Assembly: GCA_022818135.1 (NCBI GenBank)
Contig: JAFMSR010000002.1
Span: 53,369,594 to 53,433,593 of the forward strand
Source: Saxidomus purpurata
Taxonomy: Eukaryota > Mollusca > Bivalvia > Venerida > Veneridae
Direction: 5' to 3'
Length of the DNA stretch: 64,000 bases
This document shows, in pieces, positions 14,101 through 29,100 of this stretch. Within the stretch, counting starts at the first letter, position 1. Each line of letters begins with the position of its first letter. A program made the translations under genes and the position numbers. The notes under the pieces are model-generated. The model ran no database searches and was not told the DNA's origin. It saw nothing but the letters and a program-made list of their open reading frames with translations.

Positions 14101-17100
14101 AATATCTGTATCAACAGGGGTGTCTTGCAGTAAATCTCGGAACTTTTTATTTTCTTTTGAATAGCTATGTAAGCAAACATTATTTACCTCAAGAGTATGT
14201 TGATAGTGGTGTAAACTATGCTTTAGTTCCTTTATTTCCACTAATTCTGTCACAGTGTCTTCGTTCGTAAACGGGCAAGAAAATGTTTCAAAATGCATCC
14301 CTTTTACATAATAATTCACTAATCTCTATATTTCTTAACATGAGATGCTAGTGTAAGTATACACATGTACTTTAATATTATGGCATCCAACCAAGTGAAA
14401 TACATAAGATATTAAAGGAGACAAGCGTGTCAAATTGCCACAAAAAACGCCCATCAAGGAGGCATAATTCAGTATCTGGCTGTTCATAGATTTTGTAAAC
14501 CGTGCTTATACATCTGTTTGAACTATTTAGCTGAGAAGCCTATTTCCTTAATTTGGCGATAATTCAAGGGCCATAATCCAAAAGTGCTTTAGGCGATCTT
14601 GCTGGTTACCGAACTTCGCCTAGACATTATACCTATGTTTTTTTACCAAGTTTTGTGAAGATCGGATGAAAACTATTTGACTTAGAGAGCTGACAGGGCT
14701 AAATTGGCCAATTTTTGATAATTCAAGGGCCATTATCCGAAAACAAACCTGGCGCGATTTGGCTGGTTGTCAAACTTGGCCGAGACATGTTGTCCGCAAA
14801 TATTTTGACCTAGTTTCGTGAAGATCCGATAAAAACTGTTTGACTTAGAGAGCGGACACGGCTAATTTGGCTTTGGATTTTGATACTTCAAGGGCAATAA
14901 TCCAAAAGACCCTTGGTCGATTTGGCTTGTTTATCAAACTTGACCGAAACAGTATGCCCACAAACATTTTCAACAAGTTTAGTGAAGATCAGACGAAAAC
15001 GTTTTGACTTAGAGAGCCGCCACCCGCCGCAGGTGTCCATAATACGTTCCTTCCGGCGTATTAAGATGAAATATAAAAAAACATGCACCCCAACCACTAA
15101 GGGAAATAGTGCAGTACCTTTATAGGAGTTATAGTGGCAACCACACTTTCTTGAACCTGCTGAGTCATCTGCCCAAATCAGCAATATGGATCAAATTAGG
15201 TTTATAAATCTGATAATTGTTTAATCTTTTAGGAATTGTTTTCTTCTCTACTTAAAGGAAAGTTATGCTCATCAAGCTGACTGACAATCAAGAACAAGGA
15301 AGGTAAATATTGTAGGTGTGGAAACTTATACTGGCATTCAGTCCTTACATTAACTATTTCTTACTCAATTATTTACCTTTAATGGCAAAAATGTACATGA
15401 TCGAGCCCTATCAAAAATGGCTGAAAATATTTTGCTTGGAGTTTAAATGAAATACATTTATCATCTAGTCTGGTGGCGAAGCTAGTGGAAATTATGTATT
15501 AGTATTCACCTCATAACAGTTCAAAGACAAATGGGTGCTGCTGTTGAACGTTCAACTGTTAGTTTATATCATACAAATAGGAAAAGACACCTTCGCGTTC
15601 AGTAAGCAAAATGCAAAATCATGCATTGCAAAATGTACGATTTTAACAGGTTTTTATTGATGCAGTTTAGTTTGAAAGTCTGTTCCGACTAAGTCGTAAT
15701 GTGATGAACAGAAGAGCTGACTGGTAAAACATGCAGTAGTTAGGGATGTACATTGGGGTGGGCTTGGAGACATTATCATCTGTCAATTTCCATGACAAGC
15801 CTCTCTACTCTCCGCACTTGTGCATGTTGTCGCCATGTTTCGGTACGTTGAGTTTGGTTAGTATAAATACTTTAGAGTAACCAGACTGACAGACTTGAAA
15901 ACCATTTTCTATAACCTGTAATTGCAACACGACTGTAGGCATGTTTTTCTTTGAGTCCGCGGAAATGTGATCTTCTTGTTCTAAATTTACAGTTGGTTGT
16001 TATATTGGATCTTGCAATTCATATTAAAAGTATACGTGTCCTTGAGAGAATTGACTCAAACTCTTATTTTAAGTGTAGCCACTTACCTGGAATACCGTGG
16101 ACGCCGTTAGCAAGGCCTGGTTGTATGCAGTAACGTTTACGAAAGCTGTGCTTGTTTCGAGATCGCTCTTACTTATTATAAACCAGCAGTTGTCCAGATC
16201 TAAAGATTGTTGAGGAATGAAACATTTGCCTTCAATGGTGCTACAGAGGGGGTTGTCAGTAGTCTGAAAGTAGGTGTACATTTTTACTGAAGCACAGTAA
16301 ACTCCATTTATAACGACTGTGGATATAGCGAATTCTGCATATAAATACTACTTTTCTCTGTCCGATATATTTTTTCTTTACTTTACATGAAATGATTATT
16401 ATATGGATATAAGGAATACATTTAAATGGTCCGAAGGAGTTCGTTACTAACGACGTGTATTGTATAGCCATACTTCATAAACTCTTACATTATTTATAGA
16501 TATAATAGTAAGTGCTTGCAACTAAATCTAAAATAGGTAAATTCCTTTAAAAACGGATCAACTAAAGTCAATTTTAGCGTCACGTTCATTCCAGGGAAAA
16601 CGTACATTGTCAATGTTTTTTTCATAATTACCCGATTGACTGCTTCAATGTTACAACACACGGATGAATCCAAAAATGCCCCGCTAAGCATGATTCACAT
16701 TATTGTTGACATAGTTAAAGTGATACGTGAAACATGCAACTTACATCCATACTTGCCGAAGAAACATTTTCATAGACAACTCTGTCTTCCTTGTTTGTAG
16801 TCTTAATTGTGATAGCATATCCAATTTTATGCACCCCGCTCTGAGCATCAGATGCAGTGAATTGTATTCTGTAAGTCAAGTCAAACGTTCATGAAAAACA
16901 TTAATTATTGTAAAACTACTACAGAGGTGTTTTAATTGCTCACATTTAAATCAGTTCTGAAAACCACGAGAGTCTTACTTACTTTTCACTTAATCTGTAA
17001 ATTTTAACATGAATCAGAACTAAGAAACATTTATTCCTACTCTGGTCCATATTATAATACTCATTTCGAGTCTCAGAATAACTGTTTCATACATTGGTAT

Positions 17101-20100
17101 GCGGTTACAGGTGCCTTATTAGTACATTTATGATAATTTTTACAGTGGCGTAGTAGAAGAGTCGATTACTTTTATGTAAATCACTTATCCTATTACAACG
17201 GACCGTCATTTTTATTGTTCATTTACGATAATGTGACAGTGACGCAATATAGGAGTCCAACATTATTACGAATAATTCATCGGATAATAAACGGATTAAA
17301 ACTTGCATTCTTGTTCGACCGTGTTTTGCAATGAGAGTAAACGTATGTGTACGTAAATTTCTATTACGTCACTGCCTCATTATCACAAATATTCTGTACC
17401 TAGATGTATAGTTATATGTCGCATTCTTGATGTTTGGAGTAAAGCTATGCATTGCCCCTGTCGTTCCAGGCTTGGATATCTTTGGTGGAGTTCCATCGAA
17501 TGTTACTAGAGTACTATCTGACTTTTTATTCCCCATTGCATCTGTCGCACGAACCCATATACGGACCCGGCTGCCTATTTGGAAAGGTTTAAAATGTAAA
17601 CAAAAGTCAAATGGAGAGGCAAAAGGTATGCTATAATTCATTTTTGCCAGGTACGTTCTTTTTGTGGACAATACTTCAACGAGTAAAGCACATATTAACA
17701 TGTGTAGAACTCATTCTTTTTTATTAGGAGATGAAAATATATGTGACATTATTAACAATTTCTCAATTTATCTGTGCTGTATAAAAGCAAGCAATTTGAA
17801 TATGTCAAAGTAATACATTACCCTTCAAAGTGGCCATCATAATTTAAGAAAGACATTAATCACTGATTAATACTACAGTGTACTTTAAAATGAACGTTGC
17901 TATAGTTAAAACAAAATATAATTATGAATCTGTATCACAGTTTTATTCTATTAAAAAGAATTTCACTCCCGTAGTCAAATTTTGAGAATCAGATATTCCA
18001 ATGAGAAATAACTAGGCATAACACACTTTTCACATAGTTTCATAGCCTGATAGCCTCATGCTAATATCATATTTCACGTAAAAAGTAAGCAGAATCACGG
18101 AAATAAACACTTCGTAGTAATGAAATGTAAGACTCTGTTTAAAACAGTTTTATTTCTTATTGAATATATATGTAACTTCGTTGTTAAATGGAATTCAACA
18201 TAATGAAACTTTTGAATCATTCAGTTATCATTAAAAATATTCCGTGATGATTTTAAAGACATTCCTGAAACACTTTTTTTCTTGATCTGATGCTGCATGA
18301 AGTAACATTAGACAGTAAAACAGCAAATTGCGCATTACCGTCTGCTAGTTTTTCTGTAAACGTCGTTTTCTCTTCGAACGGTGAAACAATTGTCCAACCC
18401 AATGTCGGTTCCGTGTCGTCAAGCGTGAGAACTTTGGCAGCTTCAAACTGTACAATTCCGTGATAGTTTATGATAGCGGCACGAGTTCGGTCTCCTGTGT
18501 GGTCGTCTAGGGAGTCATGGACATACCTAGATGAAAAAGATAAAACTGAATGCGATTTAACTCACGAACTAATTAGTGCAAAAATGCTTCAAGTAAAGAT
18601 GTATCAAGGCCGCAGCGCTGCATTGATTATATAAAAACTCCAGTTTTGATGTTTTTATAATGTATTTACCACGATCCTGTCAAATTTCTTAAATATATCA
18701 TCTATCTGTCAACGATGCAGAACATCTGGGCAGTCTGATTATAAAAAAAGTTTTAGAGCTGCAGGATACGTTTTTCTCACTATATGGAAATGATTAAAAA
18801 AAGCATACACTCCTTTGATAACGATTCCGGTTATAGTAGAATTCCAGATGAAATGAACACATTTTCTGGATCCCATTTATTCCTTGCTCTATTTAATATG
18901 AAAATGTTTTATGGATATAACAAACTCCGGATATAAAGAACACATTTTAGTGGTACCAAGGAGTTCGTTATATACGAAAACCAAACAAATTTACTTTTGA
19001 CTGAACAGTACTCCATCATCTTGTATCTCCTTGAACTGTATTGGATAAGGTTCTACTGCGTTTATCAACTTGTTGTCAGCTATAATCGTGTTGACAAAAT
19101 GGTTTTGCCATATAACATCGATACGGACACTTTGTCCTGAAAACAGATTACAATTTTCCCCTTGTTTTCTTTTAAACTCAATATCAATTTCCAAAGTTTA
19201 TACAAATATCATTCAGTTAAGATATTATGACTGTGGTGCAAAAGAGTTTCACAGTGATGCAGAAAATGGTCTCACAGGGATGCAGAAGAAGAGTTTTACG
19301 GTGATGCAAAAGAAGAGTCTCACAGTAATGCAGACGAAGCGCAGTGATGCTGAAAAAACGTTTCACATTGATGAAGAAGACGAGTTTCATAGTGATGCAA
19401 AAGTCTCACATTGATGCAAAACAAGGATTTCACAGTGATGCAGTTAAAACGTCACGAATAGACGAATAGTCTCGTAGTGATGTAGAGAAACAGTCTCACA
19501 ATGATGCAGAAGAAGAGTCTGACAATGATGGAAAAGATAAGTCTGACAATGATGGAGAAGATGGGTCTCACAGTGATGTAGATGATGGGTCTCACAGTGA
19601 TGGAGAAGATGAGTCTCACAGTGATGGAGATGAAGAGTCTCACAGTGATGCAGAAGATGAGTCTCACAGTAATGCAGAAGATGAGTCTCACAGTGATGCA
19701 GAAGATGAGTCTCACAGTGATGCAGAAGATTAGTCTCACAGTGATGCAGAAGATGAATCTCACACTGATGCAGAAGATTAGTCTCACAGTGATGCAGAAG
19801 ATGAGTCTCATAATGATGGAGAAGAAGAAACTCACAGTGATGCAGGAGAAAAGTCTCACAATGACGGAGAAGAGTCTCACTGTGATGCAGGAGAAAAGTC
19901 TCACAATGATGGAGAAGATGAGTCTCACAGTGATGTAGAAGAGTAGTCTCACAGTGATGCAAAAGATGAGTATCACAGTGATGCAGAAGAAGAGTCTCAC
20001 TGTGATGAAGGAGAAAAGTCTCACAGTGATGGAGAAGATGAGTCTCACAGTGATGTAGAAGATGAGTATCACAGTGATGCAGAAGATAAGTATCACAGTG

Positions 20101-23100
20101 ATGCAGAAGGTGAGTTTCACAGTTATGCAGAAGATGTGTCTCACAGTGATGTAGATGATAAGTCTAACAATGATGAAGAAGATGAGTCTCACAGTGATGC
20201 AGAAGAAGAGTCTCACAGTGATGCAAAAGAAGAGTATCATAGTGATGAAGGAGAAAAGTCTCATAATAATGGAGAAGATGAGTCTCACAGTGATGTAGAA
20301 GGTGAGTATCACAGTGATGCAGAAGATAAGTATCACAGTGATGCAGAAGAAGAGTTTCGCAGTCATGCGGAAGATGTGTCTCACAGTGATGTAGATGATA
20401 AGTCTAACAATGATGAAGATGAGTCTCACAGTGATGCAGAAGATGAGTCTTACAGTGATATAGAAGATGAGTCTCACAGTGATGCAGAAGATGTGTCTTA
20501 CAGTGTTATAGAAGATGTTTATCACAGTGATGCAGAAGATGAGTCTCACAGTGGGGCAGAAGATGCGTCTCACAGTGATGTAGATGATGAGTCTAACAAT
20601 GGTGAAGAAGAGCCTCACAGTGGTGCTGAAGATGAGTCTCACAGTGATGCAGAAGACGAGTCTCACAGTGATGCAGAAGATGAATCTTACAGTGATGCAG
20701 AAGATGAGTCTCACAGTAATGCAGAAGATGAGTCTCACAGTGATGCAGAAGATGAGTCTCACAGTGATGCAGAAGATGAGTCTCACTGTGATGCAGAAGA
20801 TGAGTCTCACAATGATGCAGGAGAAAAGTCTCACAATGATGGAGAAGAAGAGTTTCGCAGTGATGAAGAAAATGGGTCTCACAGTAATGTAGATGATGGG
20901 TCTCACAGTGAGATGCAGAAGATGAGTCTCACAGTGATGCAAAAGATGATTCTCACAGTAATGCAGAATATGAGTCTCACAGTGATGCAGAAGAAGTGTC
21001 TCACATTGGTACAGAAGAAGAGTCAGTGCGCCACTCGTATAATATCCGTTTAGGTACCCATTCGGTGAAATTGTAAAGTGATGTCACGTCAAAAGCGACA
21101 AGTATCTACTTTATAATTATGTAAATTCATTGTATAATGTAAGGAATTAGGATTCAATCTTTTTGTTTCATGGTCATCCTTAAGCTGTATAAAAATGGCT
21201 GTACACTTATATGTATATATCATTTACATCACTGTCTTGCTGCTTAATATTTTCACAGTATGATGAAAAGTATACATTGTTGTTTTCTTCAGTGGGTGTT
21301 TGTTGTCTCCAGTAGTCTTTCGGTTATACTCTTATTGATGAGACGTACGGGCAATTGGTCGAATGATTTTCTTTAAATGTTACCTGTCATCCGGAAAAAT
21401 CGAATGATCATGTCGATATTCAGTTCTAGAGTACAATGATTTGGACCAAACTCTATGTCTAGCACATGTATAACCTGAGAGTTACTGTCTATTCTTTCAC
21501 TGGTTCAATAAGTAAACATTATTGTATATATTTTAGAGTTTCATCGATGGTACCGGATAATCCATATGACCAACTCCCCAGAATAGTTATTTTAGGTTTC
21601 GGGATATTGTTCAAGATACACCCAAAGGTTTTTTTACATGTTCGATGTACACCACCGATGCATCGGACCTCGAGTTTTAGGTCTCATCCGAAAGACCATA
21701 AGCTATGTTAGTGGAGGAGCCGAGGATTGATTACAAGTCCAGAGCGTTAACCACTGGACCACTGATCCGCTCCTCAGTAAACCTATCTCAAGAGTGTTAT
21801 ATACGCTGAGAGGACTTACGTAAATATGTTAACATTGTACCTGTTCCAGCTGTCTGCCACATGTATCCGGTTTCTTTCACGGCCGAACTCACATAGAGTT
21901 GACCATCGGTTTTGTTACTCAAAGTAATTTCAGACCTGTCGTCAAACAAAACTAGTCGTCTGGCTATTCTTGAGTTATTAGCGATGTCTCTTGTTTCCAT
22001 CAAAACGCTGCAAAATTGAAAACTAATTATGAACAACGCTTGGTTTTGTTTGCTCTGAGCCTTCGTAAATTTTTGTTGATTCAACAGAAAGTATATATTG
22101 AAGTCTTTCATTCCAGTTTTGAGAAAAATACGTGCTTGAACTTTTCTCGGAGACCTTCCTACTAGTTTACTTGTATCTAGCATTCAGAGATACAGTGTAA
22201 AAAATTGTCGGATTCCATCACAGACGTTTTAACATTTCCCAAGATTTTGAAAATAAATACCGACCTAAATCATGTGGCAAATCTCACCTAAGCTTCTAGT
22301 TTTCCAAAACGTTCTACGGCTGATTGCAAATATATTATTTGATTCTGCATTCGGTAGGTCGCGTAATGTAGGAATATTTCTACGAGAACATTTAACACTT
22401 TTAACGGTTAAGGTGGTAATCAAAAATCGAGACTTTTACCTTTCACACAGGCTTATCTTTGTTGGGAGATAGAAATGCTATTTTTAACATTGCTCCCATC
22501 ACCTGAGAGTCAATGACGTCGTACAATGTGACAACTCTAATAGACTAGAGGCTCAAAAATATAGATTAGTCGAATATACATGTAAAATACGGTCGTATCT
22601 TAGCGTAATTACACACTGGATTATAAAGACGACTATTTAGGTCCCATTATTAAAGATAACCGTAAAAGTCCAATTCATATAACTATTGAATTTTATGTAA
22701 TCTTCATACCTATACATGCCTGGCTGTGTAGGCCTGTATTTGGGATAGGCAATGGTTTTTCCATGTGTAACAGTTGTGTTGAATACAGGAGACAATGCTT
22801 CCATTTCAATGAGTTTATTGTACGGATTCGGACTGAGCTTGAAAACCTCGACGTAATATTCCCATACGCCAGCCAAATCATCTGTCCAACCCGACCAGTA
22901 CATTTCTATTGGGTCCTATTAAAGATACATCTAGTTTAAGATTTTAGAATAAGTTTTAGCAAAACTACTTCTTATAGGTTGTTCAAATTACTTCTCGTCA
23001 TAATTTTAGCAAATTGACTTACATGTACATGTACTTGATCCATTTCAAGAGGCATTAAACTTTTTTTGAAAAGCTGTCTTAAGTTGAAACTATTAATAGA

Positions 23101-26100
23101 GGATACTGATGGCAGGAAAATATTTGAAAATATAAACAATAGATAAATACATATTCTTTTTTCAAAGCCAATGGATACTTGAAAAACGTTGTGTAATGTT
23201 TTAGTTTGTAAAAGCACGATTTAACTGAATCTGCATCATAATATTTTAATCTGCGAATGAACTCCCCAAGCAGATCAATTTTAATTACTTATGTTCAAAT
23301 GAAGCACTAAGACGTTCAGTTCTTTCAGTTGATTTACTTTACCTTTGTGAATTCGTTTAGTATCCTTAATATAGATGGGTCTGACGGACAAGAGTCAAAT
23401 GCACCGGCTTCCGAGCAGTGTTTGGGCGCTATGAAGTCGAAATTGAACTGAACCTAGGTGTCAACAAAAAGAAAGAAATTGTTACAATATGCGCATAGAA
23501 TATGTAAATGTGTCACTGAAAAAATTGAAATGATCTAGCTAATACACAATAAATAATAATATTTACATATTCGGTTGCTATTGTAGGGTGTTGGTAAGTG
23601 TTCCTTATCCCGTATTCCCACGACAGCAATTATAAACATGATATTTTATTTATTCAAAGTCAGTGACCTTAATCACTCAACCAAAGGGGTGGGTTAAAAA
23701 TCCAGATATAGCATTGAAACCAATTAATTTGATTTTTCTGGACATTAATTTTATCATTTCTATTACTAATAGATATAAATCTTTTATCTTTGTCCAGATT
23801 TTAAAACATCTTCTTAGGATTTTTCTACAACACATACAGATTAACTGAGTACTTTGATGATTTTCTGTACTGTTGGCTAATAGAAATACTACAGTAACCG
23901 CCTCTTGACTTTCCGTTGATTTATACCTGTCTAATATCCTGTAATCCATTGTAGTATTTAGTTGCATATGGTTTACTTCTTTCATCTATGTTCACCAGCT
24001 TTTGGAACCCTCCTGATGACGATTTGAACTTTATATGTAACCTGAAATAGTAAGAATGAGTTACTTCGTTAACTTTCTCTTAAATATTATTTCAATTCCA
24101 TTTCCATAATAATTAAAGGAGTCTACCAGATAGCCTCCCTTCATTATCAATTGATTATCCCGTTCCTAACTGGGTTGCCTCCCATCGACCTCAAAACGCA
24201 TTAACGGATGCAAACCAGTACTGGATCGATGGCCCTGATTTGGCAACTCAGCGGGTAAATTTTTGCATAAAAATGCTTACAGCAAAACAGATAATCAAAC
24301 GCACAGCTAATAGAAATCACCCTTTTTAACAAAACCAAAACGTGTTAAAAATTTCTTTAATTACAAATGTTGTACATTTACATACATTGGAGCATCTGCA
24401 AACATATAAACAAATATATACTGTTAACATTGGGCACCTCTTACCAAAACAGCTCCTTTTAGACAATAAATTCAAGTTTAAGAGCATTATGGAAGAAATG
24501 ATTGGGTCGGCCGTAGACAACCCCTCAGGGCTAAAATGTTTAGACCTTATAATTCCAGTAAAGTAAAAGTACTGTCAACAGTTCATACTCATTTATACAG
24601 AGTCGTATTTCATGGATTGTTTCAACCGTTTCTGTCATTGTATGGTACTGTGAACGACCTTTTAGCGAAAACGTACTCTATACTTATACTTACTGCAGTT
24701 CGTCTTGAAAATAATTTCTGAGTTTCAATTCAAATGCTTAAGAAAACTCTTCTATGCATTGTATGACATTGACTCGATAAGCTTCAAGCTTTTTTCACAC
24801 TCGAACTAACACAAATTAGAATAAACTAAACTAACATATTTTATTTTTTATCTTTAGTTTGTTTGCAAACCATTCTTACCAATCGCCATGTTCTATAAGT
24901 GTCTTGAACTGGTCATCATTTATAACACAGACGGCGAGTTCTGCTTCTGGATTGTCCTTGGAAAAACCACTTTCACATTTATATGACTTGAATGATCCTG
25001 GGTCTCTGATTGGGGATCCTGTATCATAACATAAAGAACATTATAGAGTGTTTTAGAGTCGAAATATGTTTCGTCATTATGTGTGTAGGTTGGTGAAATA
25101 GATACAATTGTAATTTAAGTTATTATTATTATTATTATGTTGTCGTGATGTATGCTGTTGTAGTATATGTATGTAAATGCAATGTTTGTGGATGTAATAT
25201 ACGCTGTAGTAACATACATTGTTGTAATAATTAAACACTAACCTAAACTTCTTACACCCTTAGTATATATTTCGCAATAAGGCAACTAATCGAAAACTAA
25301 TCTGTCTGAAATTTGAAAACCTATCAAAAACATTTTAACTTCAAGAAGACTGCAAACTTGTAAAAAATTTGGACATGAACTTTTGGGTCTTCGATCGATT
25401 CGACCATAGATGATACTTAGCAAGAATACTCGTGGGCATTATTGCACGATATAATTATACTATGTTATGATTAGTGTATGTTGTTATAAAATATCTCGTC
25501 GTACTGTCTGATAACGTATTACATGATGCTGAAAGGTGTGTTGTAATAAACCCTAGTGTTATTTTTCTAAATATACATAGTTTACAACTCGTGTATAATA
25601 TAGCATTGACCTCAACCAGTAATTTAATACAATAGTAAAACTGCTATGTGGTATTATGAATGACAGGTCAAATTTTCATCTCTTGGTTTCATTTTCTTAG
25701 TTTTCAAACTTCTTTAACACCATAAAAGTCGTTTTAATCGTGAATTTTTTCCTTTTGCATATTTTGGTAAATGAAACACCTCGTAAGTACATCAACCTTG
25801 CTAAAATTCGATCTAAAGACTGGGTATTAATCATCCGTATGGCTTGCTCATACAAGAACCTGCGTATGAATTTACAGAAACTTTTCGCGTAATAGAAACC
25901 TCGCGAATATAATGACAGTAATAGCACTGAAACCTCTTTTCTCACCTGATCTTGATACCTTACTGACGTTAGCTTCTATAATACTCTCTACAATTCCAAT
26001 TTCCGATTCGTGGACGTATAGAGGTCTTTCTGGCAAATTCTCTGGCGGTGTAAAATACGACTCGTAATCGAACTGTAAATTGTTAAATCGCTTTTGATTG

Positions 26101-29100
26101 CTGGAAATAAATACGTTAAAATAGATTGTAAAATCGCTTTTGATTGCTGGAAATGATTAACGTTGTTAAATCGCTTCTGATAGCTGGAAATATATACGTT
26201 AAAAGAGATTGTTAAATCGCTTCTGATTGTTGGAAATAAATACGTTAAAAGAGATTGTTAAATTACTTTTGATACCTGAAAATGAATTTGTTAAAAAACA
26301 TTGTAAATCGCTTTTGATTGCTAGAAAAAATACGTTTAAATAGATTGTTAAATTTCTAAGTGAAATCTATTTCCTAAAAAATAGATGTTGTGTGAAAATT
26401 ACTCGGGATGGAATTCAGCAGCCAAAAATAGTTCCGGGCGTCTAGAGTGATATACTATGAACGGTATATCACGCTCAAATCCTTCTTTGTTTGTATAGGA
26501 GAAATTTTCTATACTGTTAGAATGATTGTTTAATTACTTTTGATTTCTGTATATAAATGCGTTAAAATAGATTATCAAATCGCTTCTGATTGCTGGAAAT
26601 AAATAAGTAAAAAATGATGAAAATAGCGTTTTATTGCTGGTAATAGATATGCTTGAATGACTCGAATTTAAATTTTAAATATAACAGAAAGTATTTTACA
26701 TGCTTTCGCTATATGCAATTACATTGAAACTGCTTAACAGATTCATACAATTTGATATTAACTTTAGAAATATTCCTTTTCTAAGGGTTTAAAAATCCGT
26801 TATAAATGTTTTGCATAAAAGTGTGATAGTCTGTAAACATCTTTTTGAACACAAGAAGTGGGAGCCGGTCAGTATTTCGCTTCAAAGGAGATTTAGCATA
26901 AATGCTAAGGCAAGAACTCTCAAAATGCAAAATAGTTACTCATTTCAAATCAGTAATTATTAATTACTGATCCTTTTAAACAAAAACCTCCTGTTGGCAG
27001 ATAAAGTTCAAAAGACACATGGTTAATTATGATTTTCTTAACAAGTTTTTCTTGAACTTAGAATTACGATAGAAGTTTAAACCTAAATATTTCATATCAT
27101 ACAGATCACTGATATGTTCATTTATGGTTTGAGATTAAAGTAAGTGGTTGGTATATAAATATATCTATAGAGAACCGACAAATAAGAATAATAGTTTCTG
27201 TCGTGAGCACGTGGTTTAGATAGAAATATCCGTTACTGAGGGTAACTGTAGACTTCCCGCTAAACAGTTACCCGCATAGACATATTAATAAATTCTGTCA
27301 TGAGCACGAGGTTAACATCGAGGGTAACTGTTTTTTCCGATGTTGTGTTTGGTAAATTGACGTCACAATATTTATAACGTTACGTCATAAGTGATTCACG
27401 AGAGTCGTCTGGCATAGGAGGGGTGCCAGACCGGTTTTTCCGGCATGGGCAAAATCACCGTAAATGCCGATCCGATATGCAAGAAATTTCCATCTGAACC
27501 AAATGTCTCATAACAGAACCTTTTTTTTTGCATACCTTCTTGCACTTTAAAGTAGATGCACAAAAGATAATCAGTCGGTGTGTTTTGGAAAGTTGCGTCA
27601 CAATGTTTATAACGTTACGTCACAAGTTATTCACAAGAGTCGTCTAGAATGGGATGGGTACCAGACCGATTTTCCTTCCGGCAAGGGGAAAATCATCCGC
27701 TATACCAATCCGATATGCAAGAATACATCAGTATTGACTACGGATTAAATTGTATTAAACTGAAGAAAGAATCCGCACTTTATTATTGCATTAATAAAAG
27801 TCTTAGCTAGGAAAGTAAATGACAGACTTCTGCTTAACGATAGGAAACTGTAATAATCTAAATACTTACCTCCAAATGATATCTAAATTTCCTGGCGTCT
27901 CGTCTTCCAGCCCTTCCAAAATGAACATGAAGTCAACCCTGTTGTCGGTTCTCCTAATGTGCGACAGTGTCACGTTGCTCTTGCCAACAGTCGGTCTCAG
28001 TTCCTCGTGATCTGAATCAACTGTCAGAGAAATGTAAACAATGTGTCAGAAGTGTTCAAGATCTGAGAGGTTACAGTCACTCCAGACTCTTGAAAAGCTA
28101 ACTACAGCTTGGCCCAAACAATAGTTATAATCACGTTTACCTCCCCTTAAACGAATGATCATGTTTTCTTCTATAACAATTACGCCCTACCCTATTGTCA
28201 TTTCATGATTATAAATCAATGTAATAATTTGCATTTCATTCATTATTAATTACTGATTGGTCGGACATGACAAAAAACAAACTGCCCGGACTCAAGAGTC
28301 CGGATGATAAAGGTTGGTCATTTCGGTTTGGCAACATGTAAGCTCCGCACAACGACCTGTGACTGCTGTCACTTTAAACAGTTTGACTACATAGCCAGTT
28401 GGACATTGCTTTGGACTTTGGGTATTGTAGTCAGGTAAAATAAAGCTCCCTACACTTTCAAAATCTGCTAGGTATCAGAATGCATGAGAGTCGTGCTGGG
28501 GTCTTAACAAGTTCACACGGGGAGAAATCCCACGGTCGGTTGGGACTAAAAACAATCTTAACGACATTTCAGACGTTTGGTATTTGTTTCATGTTATAGA
28601 AAGTCATAAAGAAGGGGTTAATAACGACATACCCTGTGTAACTTTAAAGTGTTTTTGCAAATAGTTTCACCTGTTTTCACCAAGTCTAAAGTTACACAAT
28701 TTTAACAAAAGATTTGTAAGAGCCTGCTCCAACATATGCTATGAGAAGAAATATTACATTGCATATTTAAAGAAACAATTTATAAAATTTAACGGATCAG
28801 GTGAATAACATTCAGCCCGTGGTGATGTCGATTTTGACCAGGGGTCATGATTTGAACAATCGGGGGTCATAATTTAAATAAGCTTGGTAGAGGTCCACTA
28901 GGAAATATCTTGGAGCTAGGCCTTGCGGTTTCAGAATTTTAATGTTTTTTTTCTAAAGAAACATCTACAAAATCAAGTGACCTCCAGGGCGAGGTCAATT
29001 TTAACCTAGTCATCGTTCATAATTGCATACATGTATAAAAGAAAGTAAAAAAGTGGTTAAATTAGAAGATAAACATGAAATTGAAATTCTTACATGTAAT

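Larger units (their letters stand above)
1530..14280. repeat. Segmental duplication, copy A (matches 51720-64000)
   Basis: Exons, introns and 3' flank of gene A from about 1.53 kb to 14.2 kb are recognisable in the same order and orientation at 51.72-64.0 kb. The offset is about 50.2 kb at the left and 49.8 kb at the right. Similarity extends through introns, so this is a DNA-level tandem duplication and not only conserved exons. The right-hand limit is unknown because copy B runs off the window. Confidence 0.9.

Noticed and set aside
14188..14319. Minus-strand open frame ending in a gtaaat donor (…HHYQHTLE), a possible extra ectodomain exon
   Set aside because: Every usable acceptor gives a phase that does not match exon 18. 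Exons 18 and 19 join directly in phase 0 and make a sensible FN3 start. Conservation in copy B is uninformative because the introns are conserved too.
16494..16691. Minus-strand open frame with Cys residues between exons 16 and 17
   Set aside because: No donor in frame, and acceptors give the wrong phase. Exons 16 and 17 join directly in phase 0.
19444..21053. Long open frames on both strands (172, 305, 496 codons)
   Set aside because: They are the by-product of a 24-bp tandem repeat inside an intron. No promoter, no splice context, and all are pure repeat.
20136..21053. Acidic DESHSDAE repeat as a biomineralisation-type secreted protein
   Set aside because: No signal peptide or non-repeat coding end. 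The resemblance comes from composition alone.
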